This document shows positions 18,315-28,455 of a stretch of DNA of 64,000 nucleotides, piece by piece (the stretch's first letter is position 1; each line of letters starts with the position of its first letter). Where the stretch lies: the NCBI GenBank assembly GCA_963735465.1, contig CAVTLA010000001.1:4796240-4860239 (forward strand). Direction: 5' to 3'. The notes under the pieces are model-generated. The model was not told where the DNA came from. It did not search any database and worked only from the letters and a program-made list of their open reading frames with translations. A program made the translations under genes and the position numbers. Source of the DNA: DASZHJ01 sp963735465. Lineage in GTDB: Bacteria; Pseudomonadota; Alphaproteobacteria; ATCC43930; CGMCC-115725.

Positions 18315-18710
18315 TTAACGGCCGATAAGATCGATCTCAAAGTGGACTTTGCGCGCGGTTAAGATGGGGCGGCGGGCGCGGCCTTCGCCTTTGTCGAGCC
18401 GCACGATCCCTGCCGCTGCCAGCTTGTTGAGCGTGCGCAACACGTTCTGTTCGGCGCGGCCTGTCATCGCCGCCAGCTCCGTCACCGACCGTGGCTTTCC
18501 CTCTGCGATCGCGCGCAGCAGCAGCCAATTCTTGACCGACAGCAGCTTCGCCCCCGCCTCCAGGGACGGAAACCGCACACGGGTGCCCGTCGCGCCCTCG
18601 ATGCGCTCGCACCAGATCCTGGGCTCCGACGGCCTGACATCACGCCTGCCCCGCGCCACCGCGAGGGTGAATTCCCTAAACTCCTTGAAGCTCGCAATTT
18701 TGCGCTTCAC
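18315..18710 (-). CDS. Winged HTH antitoxin paired with DUF6516 toxin
   Basis: A 131-residue protein starting at a GTG that overlaps the TGA of the upstream toxin gene (GTGA), a typical coupled pair. Residues 58-112 form a winged helix: LSVKNWLLLRAIAEGKPRSVTELAAMTGRAEQNVLRTLNKLAAAGIVRLDKG. The N-terminal third (FKEFREFTLAVARG) probably contacts the toxin. Proteins of this composition accompany DUF6516 genes in many bacteria; direct toxin neutralisation is inferred from the gene order. The pair sits between a beheaded tautomerase gene and a GFA gene, which points to recent insertion. Confidence 0.75.
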   Translation of the reverse strand: MKRKIASFKEFREFTLAVARGRRDVRPSEPRIWCERIEGATGTRVRFPSLEAGAKLLSVKNWLLLRAIAEGKPRSVTELAAMTGRAEQNVLRTLNKLAAAGIVRLDKGEGRARRPILTARKVHFEIDLIGR

Positions 18711-19049
18711 GACGTGCCTCCTCGATCCCTCAGAATCCGCTCGACCTCGCGGTAGAAATCCTCCAGCAGCGCCACTGGACCTCGGAATGCGTAGCCGACG
18801 ATCTGCCGCGCTCCGTAGACGTGCCGATGGTCGAACTCGCGGCGCCGGCCAGCCTTGTGAGCATTGTCGAGGCCGTAGATCCGCCGGCCGTCGGGGTCGT
18901 GCAGCGTCAGGCTGTATTTCACGCCATGCGGCCGGCCTTCTGGCCTCCACCCGCCGCGCTTCGAACTTGATGCCGTAGCGGCTGGCAAACCTGAACTCAT
19001 AGCCGTCCAAACTGATCAGGAACTCCAGCTCGTGATCACCGTCGGCCAT
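18707..19049 (-). pseudogene. DUF6516-type putative toxin, frameshifted
   Basis: The first frame begins MADGDHELEFLISLDGYEFRFASRYGIKFEARRVE and the second resumes RPHGVKYSLTLHDPDGRRIYGLDNAHKAGRRREFDHRHVYG, ending RILRDRGGTS. The HGVKYSLTLHD, DNAH and FDHRH motifs are those of DUF6516, which is found beside HTH antitoxins. The span of 343 bases is one over a multiple of three, and the break lies at about 18,940-18,965. With one base removed the product is about 113 residues, the usual family length. It is either an inactivated toxin or a sequence error. Confidence 0.68.
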
Positions 19050-19138
19050 GATAACATCATATCAGGATTGGATGTTACTTGGAAGCGGATCAAACGGGAA
19101 TGGAGATGGGATCGCAGGCCCACCAAGCCAGAGTACGC

Positions 19139-19561
19139 TTACTCCAGCGCCGGCCCGTCCCGCGCCGTCTTGGCGAAGCGCGGCAACCCGTCGGCGAGGT
19201 GCACCCAGGCGAGCTGCTCCTCGACGAAGACATGGCCCTTGGGCTGCAGGCTCGCGGGCTCCTCGAAGCTCGGCACGAAGAGATGGATCTCGTCGGGCCA
19301 GCGCTCGCCCTCGAAGGTGAGGGGCGAGCCGCAGCGCAGGCAGAACCGGCGCGTGACGCCGGGCGAGGAGTGGTAGACGCCTGATGTCTCGCCGGACCAT
19401 TCGACGGTGCCGGTCACGTACCCCGCATAGGTGGCAAACGCCGCGCTGGTCGCGCGCCGGCAGGTCTCGCAATGACAGTGCGCGACCCATTTGGGCTCGC
19501 CACGCGCCACGAAGCGCACCGCGCCGCAGAGGCAGCGTCCCCGTCGCTCGATCGTGGTCAT
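19139..19561 (-). CDS. GFA family (Mss4-like) zinc-binding protein, second copy
   Basis: A 140-residue protein (start at the Met of MTTIERRG) with GRCLCGAVRF, CHCETCRR and CLRCGSPL, the GFA zinc ligands. It shares only the motif pattern with the gene at 7,834 and has a different C-terminus (VHLADGLPRFAKTARDGPALE), so it is not a recent duplicate. The usual QLAWVHLADGLPRF ending is typical of one GFA subfamily of unknown substrate. Confidence 0.87.
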   Translation of the reverse strand: MTTIERRGRCLCGAVRFVARGEPKWVAHCHCETCRRATSAAFATYAGYVTGTVEWSGETSGVYHSSPGVTRRFCLRCGSPLTFEGERWPDEIHLFVPSFEEPASLQPKGHVFVEEQLAWVHLADGLPRFAKTARDGPALE

Positions 19562-19712
19562 TGCCAAGGACTCCCGCTCTAAAGGTTCTCGCGGCCGTCG
19601 CCACAGTTTCCGCTGGTCTCCGCCGCCCATCAACCGCGATCAGCCTTCGCTTGCCCGCCGGCAATCTGCCCTCTATATTATCGGCATATTGCCGCTATGC
19701 AAGGAGCCCGCC

Positions 19713-20153
19713 GTGGCCACAGAACCGGTCCTGGACACCGTCTTTCGCAAGCTCGGCGGGCGCCGCGGGCTCGGCGGCGACGTCGCCTCCGAGGCCGATC
19801 TCGCCCGCGTCGTCGCCCGCCGCATTCCCCTGCGCGTCCTGAGCCATGTCCGGCGCAGCGGCTTCTCCGAGGGCGAGATCGAGCGTTTCATCATTCCCGC
19901 CCGCACCCGTCGCCACCGCGAGGTCCGGAAGGAGCCGCTCACCATCGACGAGTCCGACCGCCTGGTGCGGCTCACGCGGATCCAGGCGATCGCCGAGGAC
20001 GTCTTCGGCGATGTCGGGAAGGCGAACCGCTGGCTGCGCGAGGATCTCGGCATTCTCGGCAACAAGCCGCCCCTCGAAGTGGCGCGCACCGACAGCGGCG
20101 CCCGCGTCGTCGAGCAGATCCTGGCCAAGATCGATTGGGGCGCGGCCGCCTGA
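19713..20153 (+). CDS. Xre/MbcA/ParS-type antitoxin (DUF2384)
   Basis: A 146-residue protein with a GTG start behind an AAGGAG site. The N-terminal HTH half is followed by the DUF2384 toxin-binding part: RLVRLTRIQAIAEDVFGDVGKANRWLREDLGILGNKPPLEVA, then TDSGARVVEQILAKIDWG. In known pairs this region inserts its C-terminus into the RES toxin pocket. The stop codon is directly followed by the ATG of the toxin. Confidence 0.93.
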   Translation: MATEPVLDTVFRKLGGRRGLGGDVASEADLARVVARRIPLRVLSHVRRSGFSEGEIERFIIPARTRRHREVRKEPLTIDESDRLVRLTRIQAIAEDVFGDVGKANRWLREDLGILGNKPPLEVARTDSGARVVEQILAKIDWGAAA

Positions 20154-20621
20154 ATGATCCTGTGGCGCCTGTCGAGCGCGCGCCGCGCGCGGGATTTCGA
20201 CGGCGGCTACGGTCTTGCCAACAGCGGGCGCTGGAACAGCCGCGGCCGCCCCGTCACATACTGCGCCACCGTCCCCTCGCTCGCCGCCCTGGAGAAGCGC
20301 GTGCACGCCGGCGATCCCGGCCTGCTGCCGCCCCAGATGATGGTGGCCTTGGACGTGCCCGACGATCTCCCGCTCCGCCGCATCGAGCTCACCGATCTCC
20401 CCGCCGACTGGATCGCGCGCGAGGCCATGACCCAGCAGCTCGGCGACGACTGGCTCGACGGAATCGGCGAGGCGCTCCTCATCGTGCCCTCCGTCATCAT
20501 GCCGATCTCGGCCGCCCCCGACCGCAACGTGCTGATCAACCACCGCCGGCTGGAGACCGCGCGCATCGCGATTGTCGACGTCGTGCCGTTCACGCTGGAT
20601 CCGAGATTGTTCAGGTCGTGA
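20154..20621 (+). CDS. RES-domain toxin
   Basis: A 155-residue RES protein: LWRLSSARRARDFDGGYGLANSGRWNSRGRPVTYCA holds the Arg/Tyr-rich start of the fold, and the C-terminal INHRR...ARIAIVDVVPFTLDPRLF closes it. RES toxins break down NAD+ (MbcT) or ADP-ribosylate a target (ParT). The start follows the antitoxin stop with no gap, so the two are translated together. Both genes appear intact. Confidence 0.93.
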   Translation: MILWRLSSARRARDFDGGYGLANSGRWNSRGRPVTYCATVPSLAALEKRVHAGDPGLLPPQMMVALDVPDDLPLRRIELTDLPADWIAREAMTQQLGDDWLDGIGEALLIVPSVIMPISAAPDRNVLINHRRLETARIAIVDVVPFTLDPRLFRS

Positions 20622-20708
20622 GGGACGGCGCGGTTGTGTGGCGAGTATGCAGTGGATAGGTTTCGTGAAAACGCGAAAATGAGGACGGAGTCAGGTCTCG
20701 GTGACGAC

Positions 20709-21485
20709 ATGAACATAGACTGGCGCCCCTTGGTAAGTGAGGCGATGAGTCGACAACGCGCATCGATTAAAGCGGAAGAATTTGTGTGCGAGCTCCGACC
20801 GAATGGTTGGCGGCCCGTAAAATTGCGCGGCGCGGACGGCGAACACTACGCAGTGAAGACACTCGGAATATCTCACGATGGTCTGCCTACAGGGCGCACC
20901 ATGTTTAATGAGTATGTCGCTGGAAGCTTGGGAAAGCTCATTGGTGCCCCCGTGCCAGAGGTGGCGTTGATCTGCGTGCCGAGACAGCTAGTTGACCAGC
21001 ACAATTTGCTGCCCCGGCTATCTGGATTGGCACACGGCTCGCACTTCATCAGGGACTGTCGTGAACCAGAGGGACAAAAGGATCAGATCCTTTTCGAGAC
21101 GGTAAATCGCGAGAGGTTTGCGCTTCTCGCGGTATTCCTTGGCTGGGCGATCTGGAAGGTTCCGGGAGACAAGGAGTTCATTTACGACGAGACATCACAC
21201 CGGGTGTATTGCATTGATTTCGGTAATTTTCTTGGCGGCCCAGATTGGAAAGTGAGCGAATTTCAATCGAGCTCAATGGCAACGCTGGATGATGTCTTGT
21301 GTGATAAGTGCAAGTTTACCAGCGACGAACTTGCCGATGCGCGCGCGCTCCTCGTAAAGGTGACGCCCGAACAGCTTGTGGCGGCAATTGGGGTCCCGCC
21401 GAACGAGTGGGGGGTTGAGTACACCGAGCGCGTCGAACTAGCCAAATTTCTCTGGAAACGCCGAGAGGAGTTACTGAGCGCATAG
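20709..21485 (+). CDS. HipA-like kinase-fold protein (stand-alone)
   Basis: A 258-residue protein with features of the short HipA-like kinase family: YAVKTLG with the ATP Lys, NEYVAGSLGKLIGAPVPEVALI in the first half and CIDFGNFLGG (DFG-like) near residue 180. No HipB-type HTH gene is adjacent; the Xre gene two positions upstream belongs to RES. Base composition is visibly lower in GC than its neighbours, suggesting transfer. ATG at 20679 is an alternative start with a no better ribosome site. It could be a stress kinase, a toxin, or a phage-exclusion protein. Confidence 0.65.
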   Translation: MNIDWRPLVSEAMSRQRASIKAEEFVCELRPNGWRPVKLRGADGEHYAVKTLGISHDGLPTGRTMFNEYVAGSLGKLIGAPVPEVALICVPRQLVDQHNLLPRLSGLAHGSHFIRDCREPEGQKDQILFETVNRERFALLAVFLGWAIWKVPGDKEFIYDETSHRVYCIDFGNFLGGPDWKVSEFQSSSMATLDDVLCDKCKFTSDELADARALLVKVTPEQLVAAIGVPPNEWGVEYTERVELAKFLWKRREELLSA

Positions 21486-21540
21486 ACCACGGCCGTCAGT
21501 CACCCCGATCACGGCTGATATCAAGCCATGCCTCCACCCC

Positions 21541-22251
21541 TCACGCCACCTTCCGCACCTCCCGCTCCCGCCGCCGCTCGTAGCGCCACACCAGCGCCGG
21601 CGGCAAATTCGCCCAGATTCTCGCCGCGATCTTTCCCTTGAGCCCCAGCCGCTCTCGGGCGATCGGTGACGTGAGGCCATAGGTGAACTGCACGAAGGGG
21701 GCGTGCAATCCGAGGAGGGCGAAGCTCTCGGCGATGATGCGGGTGCGGGTCGGCTTCGGCATCGAGATCAGCGGCAGGCTGGAGACGACGGCCGCGGCCT
21801 TGGTGATGCCGAGAGGGGCCAGGAGCTTGCGCAGGCGGCGCGCGTCGCCCTTGAGGACGGTGAGCTTGGGGAAGCGCTCCTTCAGATGCCGGTGCAGCTT
21901 CTCGTCGCGCTCGATCACGATCAGGCGCTCGGGCGCGATGCCGGCTTCGAGGAGCGCGCGCGTCACGCTGCCGGTGCCGCCGCCCAGCTCGATGATCGGG
22001 CCGGGGCCGGCGCTCTCGACCTCATGGGCCATGGCGCGGGCGAGGGGGCGGCCCGAGGGGGCGACGGCGCCGATCCGGTGCGGTGCCTTGAGCCAGCGCA
22101 CGAAGAAGAGCGCGGCCTCCTTGTCGGCCTCGTCGAGAAGCACCAGGCGCCGCGGCTCCGGCCGCCGCGCGCCTTCGCGCAGGGCGTCCCGGGACTCTTC
22201 CCGCCGCGGCGGCGCTTTGCCGATATGGAACGGCGATTTGACCGCTGTCAT
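21541..22251 (-). CDS. Phospholipid N-methyltransferase-like (PmtA family)
   Basis: A 236-residue SAM-dependent methyltransferase. Motif I is IIELGGGTGSVTRALLEAG at about 89-107, then IVIERDEKLHRHLKERFP (acidic ribose-binding Glu) and LKGDARRL. VVSSLPLISMP marks motif IV, and the HAPFVQFTYG C-terminal stretch is typical of rhizobial PmtA-like proteins that convert phosphatidylethanolamine to its methylated forms. rRNA dimethyltransferases share the fold and are the alternative. A leading 45-residue Arg-rich segment is variable. Confidence 0.78.
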   Translation of the reverse strand: MTAVKSPFHIGKAPPRREESRDALREGARRPEPRRLVLLDEADKEAALFFVRWLKAPHRIGAVAPSGRPLARAMAHEVESAGPGPIIELGGGTGSVTRALLEAGIAPERLIVIERDEKLHRHLKERFPKLTVLKGDARRLRKLLAPLGITKAAAVVSSLPLISMPKPTRTRIIAESFALLGLHAPFVQFTYGLTSPIARERLGLKGKIAARIWANLPPALVWRYERRREREVRKVA

Positions 22252-22397
22252 CTCCTGGTCCTTCCTGCCAGCGTAGGCTCAACCTAGAGCGGCGGCGCCT
22301 GACCCGGAACCCCCCTTGGCACAGGGGTCATATAGGCGCCATGTTGCGCCGATAAACCAGGGTGTTACAACAACCGCCCCGAGTGGGAGGAGAAGCC

Positions 22398-25300
22398 ATG
22401 GCCTTGCGCGCCGAGGAGCAGAAACGGGAGCAAATCGACGGCGTTCTGGGCCGGGTGACCCAGAAGTTCGCCGGTGCCCGCGCGGCGCCGATCCAGCGCT
22501 TCGTCAATCAATTCTATGACCACGTGCCGCCGGAGGACGTGGTGCCCCGGGGCGCCGACGATCTCTACGGCGCCGCGCTCTCGCTCTGGCAGTTCGCCCA
22601 GGAGCGCATGCCCGGCACCGCCAAGCTCCGCGCCTTCAATCCCCGCCTCGACGCCGAGGGCTGGCGCGCCGGCCGCACCGTGGTGGAGATCGTCAACGAC
22701 GACATGCCGTTCCTGGTGGACAGCGTCACCGCGGCGCTGAACCGCCTCGGCCTCATCGTCCATCTCGTGATCCATCCGATCCTGCTGGTGCGGCGGGACA
22801 CCAAGGGCAAGCTCGCCGACCTGCTGGAGCCCGGCGCCGGCGGCAACGGCTCCGAGGCGATCCGCGAATCCGCCATGCATGTGGAGGTGAGCGAGCAGAG
22901 CGATCCCGCCCGCCTCGCCGAGATCACGGCGAAGCTGACCCGCGTGCTGGAGGATGTGCGGTTCGCGATCACGGACTGGCAGCGCATGCGCGGCGCGTTG
23001 CTCGCGGCGCGCCAGGCGGTGCTGGCGGCGCCGGCGGCAATGCTCAACATTCCCGCCGCCGACGTCTCCGAGACGGCGGACTTCCTCGCCTGGCTCGACG
23101 ACGACAACTATACTTTCCTGGGCTATCGCGAATACCGCTTCGGCACCGCCGAGACCGGGACCGGCATCGACATCGTGCCGGAGAGCGGCCTCGGCATTCT
23201 CCGCCGCGACACCTATACGATCTTCGACGGCTTGCGGAACTTCAAGACCCTGCCGCCGGCGGTGCAGGAGTTCCTGCGCCTGCCGTCGCTGCTGCTGATC
23301 GCCAAGACCAACAAGCGCTCCACCATCCACCGCCCCGCCCACATGGACGCGATCGGCGTGCGCATGTTCGGCCCCGACGGCTCGGCGGTGGGCGAGCGGC
23401 TCTTCGTGGGCCTCTTCACCTCGCTCGCCTACAGCCGCGGCGCGCGCTCGATCCCGCTCCTGCGCCGCAAGGTCAGCCGCGTGCTCTCCCGCGCCGGCTT
23501 CCCGCCCCAGAGCCACGACGCCAAGGCGCTGCAGCACATCCTCGACACCTTCCCCCGCGACGAGCTGTTCCAGATTTCCGAGGACGAGCTCTACGAGACG
23601 GCGCTGGGCGTCCTCAATCTGCAGGAACGCCAGCGCATCGCCCTCTTCGTGCGCCACGATCCCTTCGGGCGCTTCGTCTCCTGCTTCGTCTACGTGCCGC
23701 GCGAGCGCTACACCACCGAGCTGCGCCGGCGCTTCGGCGAGATCCTGGAGCGGTCCTTCAAGGGCGAGGTCTCCAACGTCTACACCCAGATCGACGACTC
23801 CGTGCTGGCGCGCGTCCACTACGTCGTGCGCACCGATCCGCACCAGGGCCGCGAGAACCGCACGCTCGACGTCGCCGTGGTGGAGCGCGAGCTGGCGGAG
23901 GCCGGGCGGAGCTGGGAGGACCGGCTCTCGGAGGTGCTGACGGAAGCCCAGGGCGAGGCGGCCGGCCTCGCTCTCCTCAAGCGCTATGGCCGCGCATTTC
24001 CCACCGCCTACAAGGAGCGCTTCGCCGCCGCGGTGGCGCTCTACGACATCGAGCGCATCGAGGAGGTGCGCGCCGGCAAGACGCCGCTCGCCCTCACCCT
24101 CTACAAGCCCATCGAGGCGGAGGCGACGGAGCTGCGCTTCAAGATCTATCGCCGCGGCGCGCCGGCGGCGCTCTCCGACGTGCTGCCGATGCTGGAGCAG
24201 CTCGACCTCAAGGTGATCAGCGAGGAGCCGTACCGGATCCAGCCCGCCGGCGACGGCGAGCCCATGGTGATGCAGGACTTCGAGCTCACCTGCCGCACCG
24301 GCGCCGTCGACGTGGCCCGCGACCGCGGCCGCTTCGAGGCCGCCTTCGCCCGGCTCTGGGCCGGCGAGATGGAGAGCGACGGGTTCAATCGCCTGATCCT
24401 CGGCGCCGGTCTCGACTGGCGCCAGGTGACGGTGCTGCGCCTCTATGCCAAGGCGCTGCGCCAGGCCGGCAGCGCCTTCAGCCAGGCCTATATGGAGGAC
24501 ACCCTCGTCCACTATCCGCTGATCGCGGCCAAGCTCGCGCGCCTCTTCGAGCGGCGATTCGACCCCGCCGGCAACTCCGCGGCATCGGACTCCGAGACCC
24601 TGGCCCACGACATCGAGCAGGATCTCGACGCCGTCGCCAATCTCGACGACGACCGCATCCTCCGCAGCTTCCTCACCCTCATCCGCAAGAGCCTGCGCAC
24701 CAATTATTTCCAGCGCACGGCGGACGGCGCGCCCAAGCCCTATCTCTCGGTGAAGCTCGCGAGCCACGAGATCGAGCTCCTGCCTCTGCCGCGGCCGCTC
24801 TACGAGATCTACGTCTACGGGCCCGCGCATGGAGGGCTGCCATCTCCGCGGCGGCAAGGTGGCGCGCGGCGGCATCCGCTGGTCCGACCGCAAGGAGGAT
24901 TTCCGCACCGAGATCCTGGGCCTGATGAAGGCGCAGATGGTGAAGAACGCCGTCATCGTGCCCGTGGGCTCCAAGGGCGGCTTCGTGGTGAAGCATCCGC
25001 CGACCGCCTCCGGCCCCGGCGGCCGCGAGGCGCTGATGGCGGAAGTGGTGGAGTGCTACAAGACCCTGATGCGCGGCCTTCTCGACATCACCGACAACAT
25101 CGTCGGCGACACGATCGTGCCGCCGGTGGACGTCGTCCGCCACGACGAGGACGATCCCTATCTCGTGGTCGCCGCCGACAAGGGCACCGCCACTTTCTCC
25201 GACATCGCCAACGGCGTGGCCGCTGACTACGGCTACTGGCTCGACGACGCCTTCGCCTCCGGCGGCTCCCAGGGCTACGACCACAAGGTCATGGGCATCA

Positions 25301-27249
25301 CCGCGCGCGGCGCCTGGGAGCTGGTGAAGCGCCACTTCCGCGAGCTCGGCCTTGACGTCCAGACCCGGGACTTCACCTGCGTCGGCGTCGGCGACATGTC
25401 CGGCGACGTCTTCGGCAACGGCATGCTGCGCTCGAAGCACACCAGGCTGCTGGCGGCCTTCGACCACCGCCACGTCTTCCTCGATCCCGATCCCGATCCC
25501 GCGAAGGGCTTCGCCGAGCGCCAGCGCCTCTTCGATCTGCCGCGCTCGAGCTGGGCCGACTACGACAAGAAGCTGATCTCCAAGGGCGGCGGCGTCTTCG
25601 CCCGCGATCTCAAGTCGATCCCGCTCTCAACCGAGGTGCGCGCCCGTCTCGGCATCAAGGCGGAGCGCCTGACCCCCGCCGAGCTCCTGCACACGCTTCT
25701 CAAGTCGGACGTGGATCTCCTCTGGTTCGGCGGTATCGGCACCTACGTCAAGGCGACGAGCGAGAGCCACGCCGAGGCCGGCGACCGCGCCAACGACGCC
25801 GTCCGCATCAATGCGACCGAGATCCGCGCGCGCGTCGTGGGGGAGGGCGCCAATCTCGGCCTCACCCAGCGCGGGCGCGTCGAATACGCGCTGGCGGGCG
25901 GCCGCATCAACACCGACGCCATCGACAACTCCGCCGGCGTCGATACCTCCGACCACGAGGTCAATCTCAAGATCCTGCTCAACGCCAGCGTCGCGGCCGG
26001 CGATCTCACCATGAAGCAGCGCAACCAGGTCCTGGGCGGCCTCACCGACGACGTGGCGGCGCTGGTGCTGGCGGACAATTATCTCCAGGGCCTGGCGCTG
26101 ACATTGGCCCAGGCCCAGGCGGCGGAGCGCCTCGATGCCGAGGCCCGGCTCATGCACACCATGGAGAAGGTGGGCAAGCTCGACCGCGCGGTGGAGTTCC
26201 TGCCCGACGACCACGCGATCGCCGCCCGCCAGGCCCAGGGCAAGGGGCTGACGCGGCCGGAGCAGGCGGTCCTCATGGCCTATGTGAAGAACAACCTGGC
26301 CCACGACCTCGTGGCGACCGATCTCCCCGACGATCCCCACCTCAAGCAGGATCTGGTGGCCTATTTCCCGACCTCGCTGGCGAAGCGCTTCGGGCCGCAG
26401 ATCGAGACCCATCGCCTCCGGCGCGAGATCATCGCCACCTGCGTCGCCAACGAGCTGGTCAACCGCTGCGGCATCACCTTCGCCGCCGACATGGCGGAGC
26501 GCACCGGCCGCGGCCCCGGCGACGTGGCGCGCGCCTATGCGGTGGTGCGCGGCGTCTACGATCTCGACGCGATCTGGCGCGAGGTGAACCTCCTCGACAA
26601 CAAGGTGGCGGCGGAGGTGCAGACCGAGATGCTGCTGGTGGCGAGCCGGCTGGTGGAGCGCGCCACCGCCTGGTTCCTGCGCCTTCCCGGCACCCTCGAC
26701 ATCTCCGCCGTCACCGTCGCCTACCTGCCCGGCGTCTCGGCGCTCGCCGACGGGCTCGCCACCTGCATGCCGGACTCCCAGAAGGCGGAGCTGCAGCGGC
26801 GGATCGCCGCCTGGACCGAGAAGTCGGTGCCGAAGCCGCTCGCGGAGCGCGTCGCCCGCCTCGACTTCCTGGTCTCCGCCGTCGACATCGTGCGCCTCGC
26901 GGTCGCGACCCAGATCGACTCGGTCGAGCTCGGCCGCCGCTTCTTCGGCACCGGGGCCCGCTTCCGCCTCGATCTCCTGCGGGCGGCGGCGCGCAAGCTC
27001 GCCGGCGACACCTCGTGGCGCCGCCTCGCCGTCAACGCGTTGGTGGAGGATCTCTACGGCCACCAGGCGGACCTCACGGCAAAGGCGCTCGCCGCGGGCC
27101 CCGCCGGCCTCGGCGCCTGGCTCGCGCTCCATGCGGGCGAGCTCGCCCACCTCGACGCCCTCATCACCGAGATCCTGCAGGCGCCGACCCCCGACCTCGC
27201 CATGCTGACGGTGGCGAACCGGCAGCTCCGGGCGCTGGTAACGGCGTAG
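22398..27249 (+). CDS. NAD-specific glutamate dehydrogenase, large form (one frameshift)
   Basis: A protein of about 1,616 residues once one frameshift is removed. The N-terminal regulatory (ACT-like) half runs MALRAEEQKREQID to PLYEIYVYGP. The catalytic half resumes in another frame at 24,829: CHLRGGKVARGGIRWSDRKEDFRTEILGLMKAQMVKNAV, with GSKGGFVVK and GVGDMSGDVFGNGML. The break is in GGGCCCGCGCATGG, where one C fewer gives the expected GPRMEG. It is NAD-GDH of the ~180 kDa class, which deaminates glutamate to 2-oxoglutarate for amino-acid catabolism. A GGGAGGAG site precedes the start. The otherwise perfect conservation makes a homopolymer error likelier than inactivation. Confidence 0.93.
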
Positions 27250-27279
27250 CTCGAGGCGGATACCGGGAATGCGCCGCGG

Positions 27280-28455
27280 TCAGCGGCGCAGGCAGACCAC
27301 GGTCAGGTCGTCCGCCACGGCGGCGCGTTGCGTCCGGGCGAAATCGTCGAGGACCGCCGATGTGGCGGCGCTGGCGGTCGGCTCGCGGACGCAGCGCTCG
27401 GCCAGCGCGCATAATTCCTCATCGGAGTATCCCGCCCCCGGCGCGGAGCCCTGGTTCAGCAGCCCGTCGCTGACCAGCAGGATCGATGCGCCCGGCGGCA
27501 AGGCCGCGAGCCGCTGCGGGTAATCCATATCCTCTGCAATGCCGAGGGGCAGGCCGCGTCCATCCAGGAGGCTCGCGCTGCTTCCGCTGCCGCCGGCCAG
27601 CACCGGAGCGGGCGTGCCCGCGGCGGCGTAAGCGATCTGCCCGTCCTCGGTGTTGACGACGCCATAGAACATGGTCGCGAACTGGCCGGGAGTCAGGACG
27701 GACGACAGCCGCTTGTTGAGCGCCGACAGGAATTCCGAAGGGGAGGCGGCAAGGTCGCGGAGGTCCGCGATCAGCGCATGGGTGCGAAAGGTGTTGAGCG
27801 CAGCCCCGACGCCGTGGCCGGAGAAGTCGAGGGCGTAGACGGCGAAGCGGACATCGTCGATGGGGACCAGGCCCCAGAGATCGCCGCCGATCTCCGAGCA
27901 CGGGGTGATCCGGCCCGCGACGTCGATGCCGTAGCGGGCGAACATCGACGCCAGGAGGTCTGCCGAGGGAAGCAGCGCCTGCTGCATCTCCTGAGCGACG
28001 GACAATTCCTCCTCGGTGCGCAGCCGATAGCGGCTCAGGTCGGCGATGAGCCGTCGCCGCTCCAGATGAAGGGTGGCGCGCGCCACCAGCTCCGCGGCGT
28101 TGATCGGCTTCGACACCAGGTCGGTGGCGCCGCATTTGAACGCCTTGGCCCGGTCAGCGGCGTTGTCGAGGCCGGTCTGAAAGAGAATCGGCAGATCGGC
28201 GAAGCGGGCGTCGCCGCGCAGCCGCGCGCACACCTCCAGCCCGTCGAGCCCGGGCATGACGATATCGAGAAGCAGGAGATCGGGCGCCTCTTTCTCGATC
28301 TGCGTCAATGCGTCGGAACCGTCGACCGCCAGCCGAACGTTGATGAATCCATGCTTGCGCAGGATGCCCTCGATGTAGAGGCGGTTGACCGCGTCGTCGT
28401 CGACGATCAGGAGCCGGCAGTCGCGGATGGAGGCGCCGGTCCGGTCGTGGCTCAC
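27280..28455 (-). CDS. Receiver-PP2C (SpoIIE-like) response regulator phosphatase
   Basis: A 391-residue fusion. The receiver has D20/D21, phosphoacceptor D64 in LLLDIVMPG and K116 in VSKPI. A coiled linker (LRTEEELSVAQEMQQALLPS) leads to the PP2C/SpoIIE phosphatase with GGDLWGL, LDFSGHGVGAALNT and ADDLTVVCL. RsbU-type enzymes dephosphorylate a STAS protein. The GTG start at 28455 overlaps the TGA of the upstream kinase gene (GTGA), so the three-gene operon STAS-HATPase-phosphatase is tightly coupled. It is the last gene before the glutamate dehydrogenase stop, with which it converges. Confidence 0.93.
   Translation of the reverse strand: MSHDRTGASIRDCRLLIVDDDAVNRLYIEGILRKHGFINVRLAVDGSDALTQIEKEAPDLLLLDIVMPGLDGLEVCARLRGDARFADLPILFQTGLDNAADRAKAFKCGATDLVSKPINAAELVARATLHLERRRLIADLSRYRLRTEEELSVAQEMQQALLPSADLLASMFARYGIDVAGRITPCSEIGGDLWGLVPIDDVRFAVYALDFSGHGVGAALNTFRTHALIADLRDLAASPSEFLSALNKRLSSVLTPGQFATMFYGVVNTEDGQIAYAAAGTPAPVLAGGSGSSASLLDGRGLPLGIAEDMDYPQRLAALPPGASILLVSDGLLNQGSAPGAGYSDEELCALAERCVREPTASAATSAVLDDFARTQRAAVADDLTVVCLRR

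Noticed and set aside
22365..24974. An 869-residue minus-strand open frame inside the glutamate dehydrogenase gene
   Set aside because: It is the antisense shadow of a strongly conserved gene, rich in Val-Glu-Asp-Ala-Arg-Gly with no motif.
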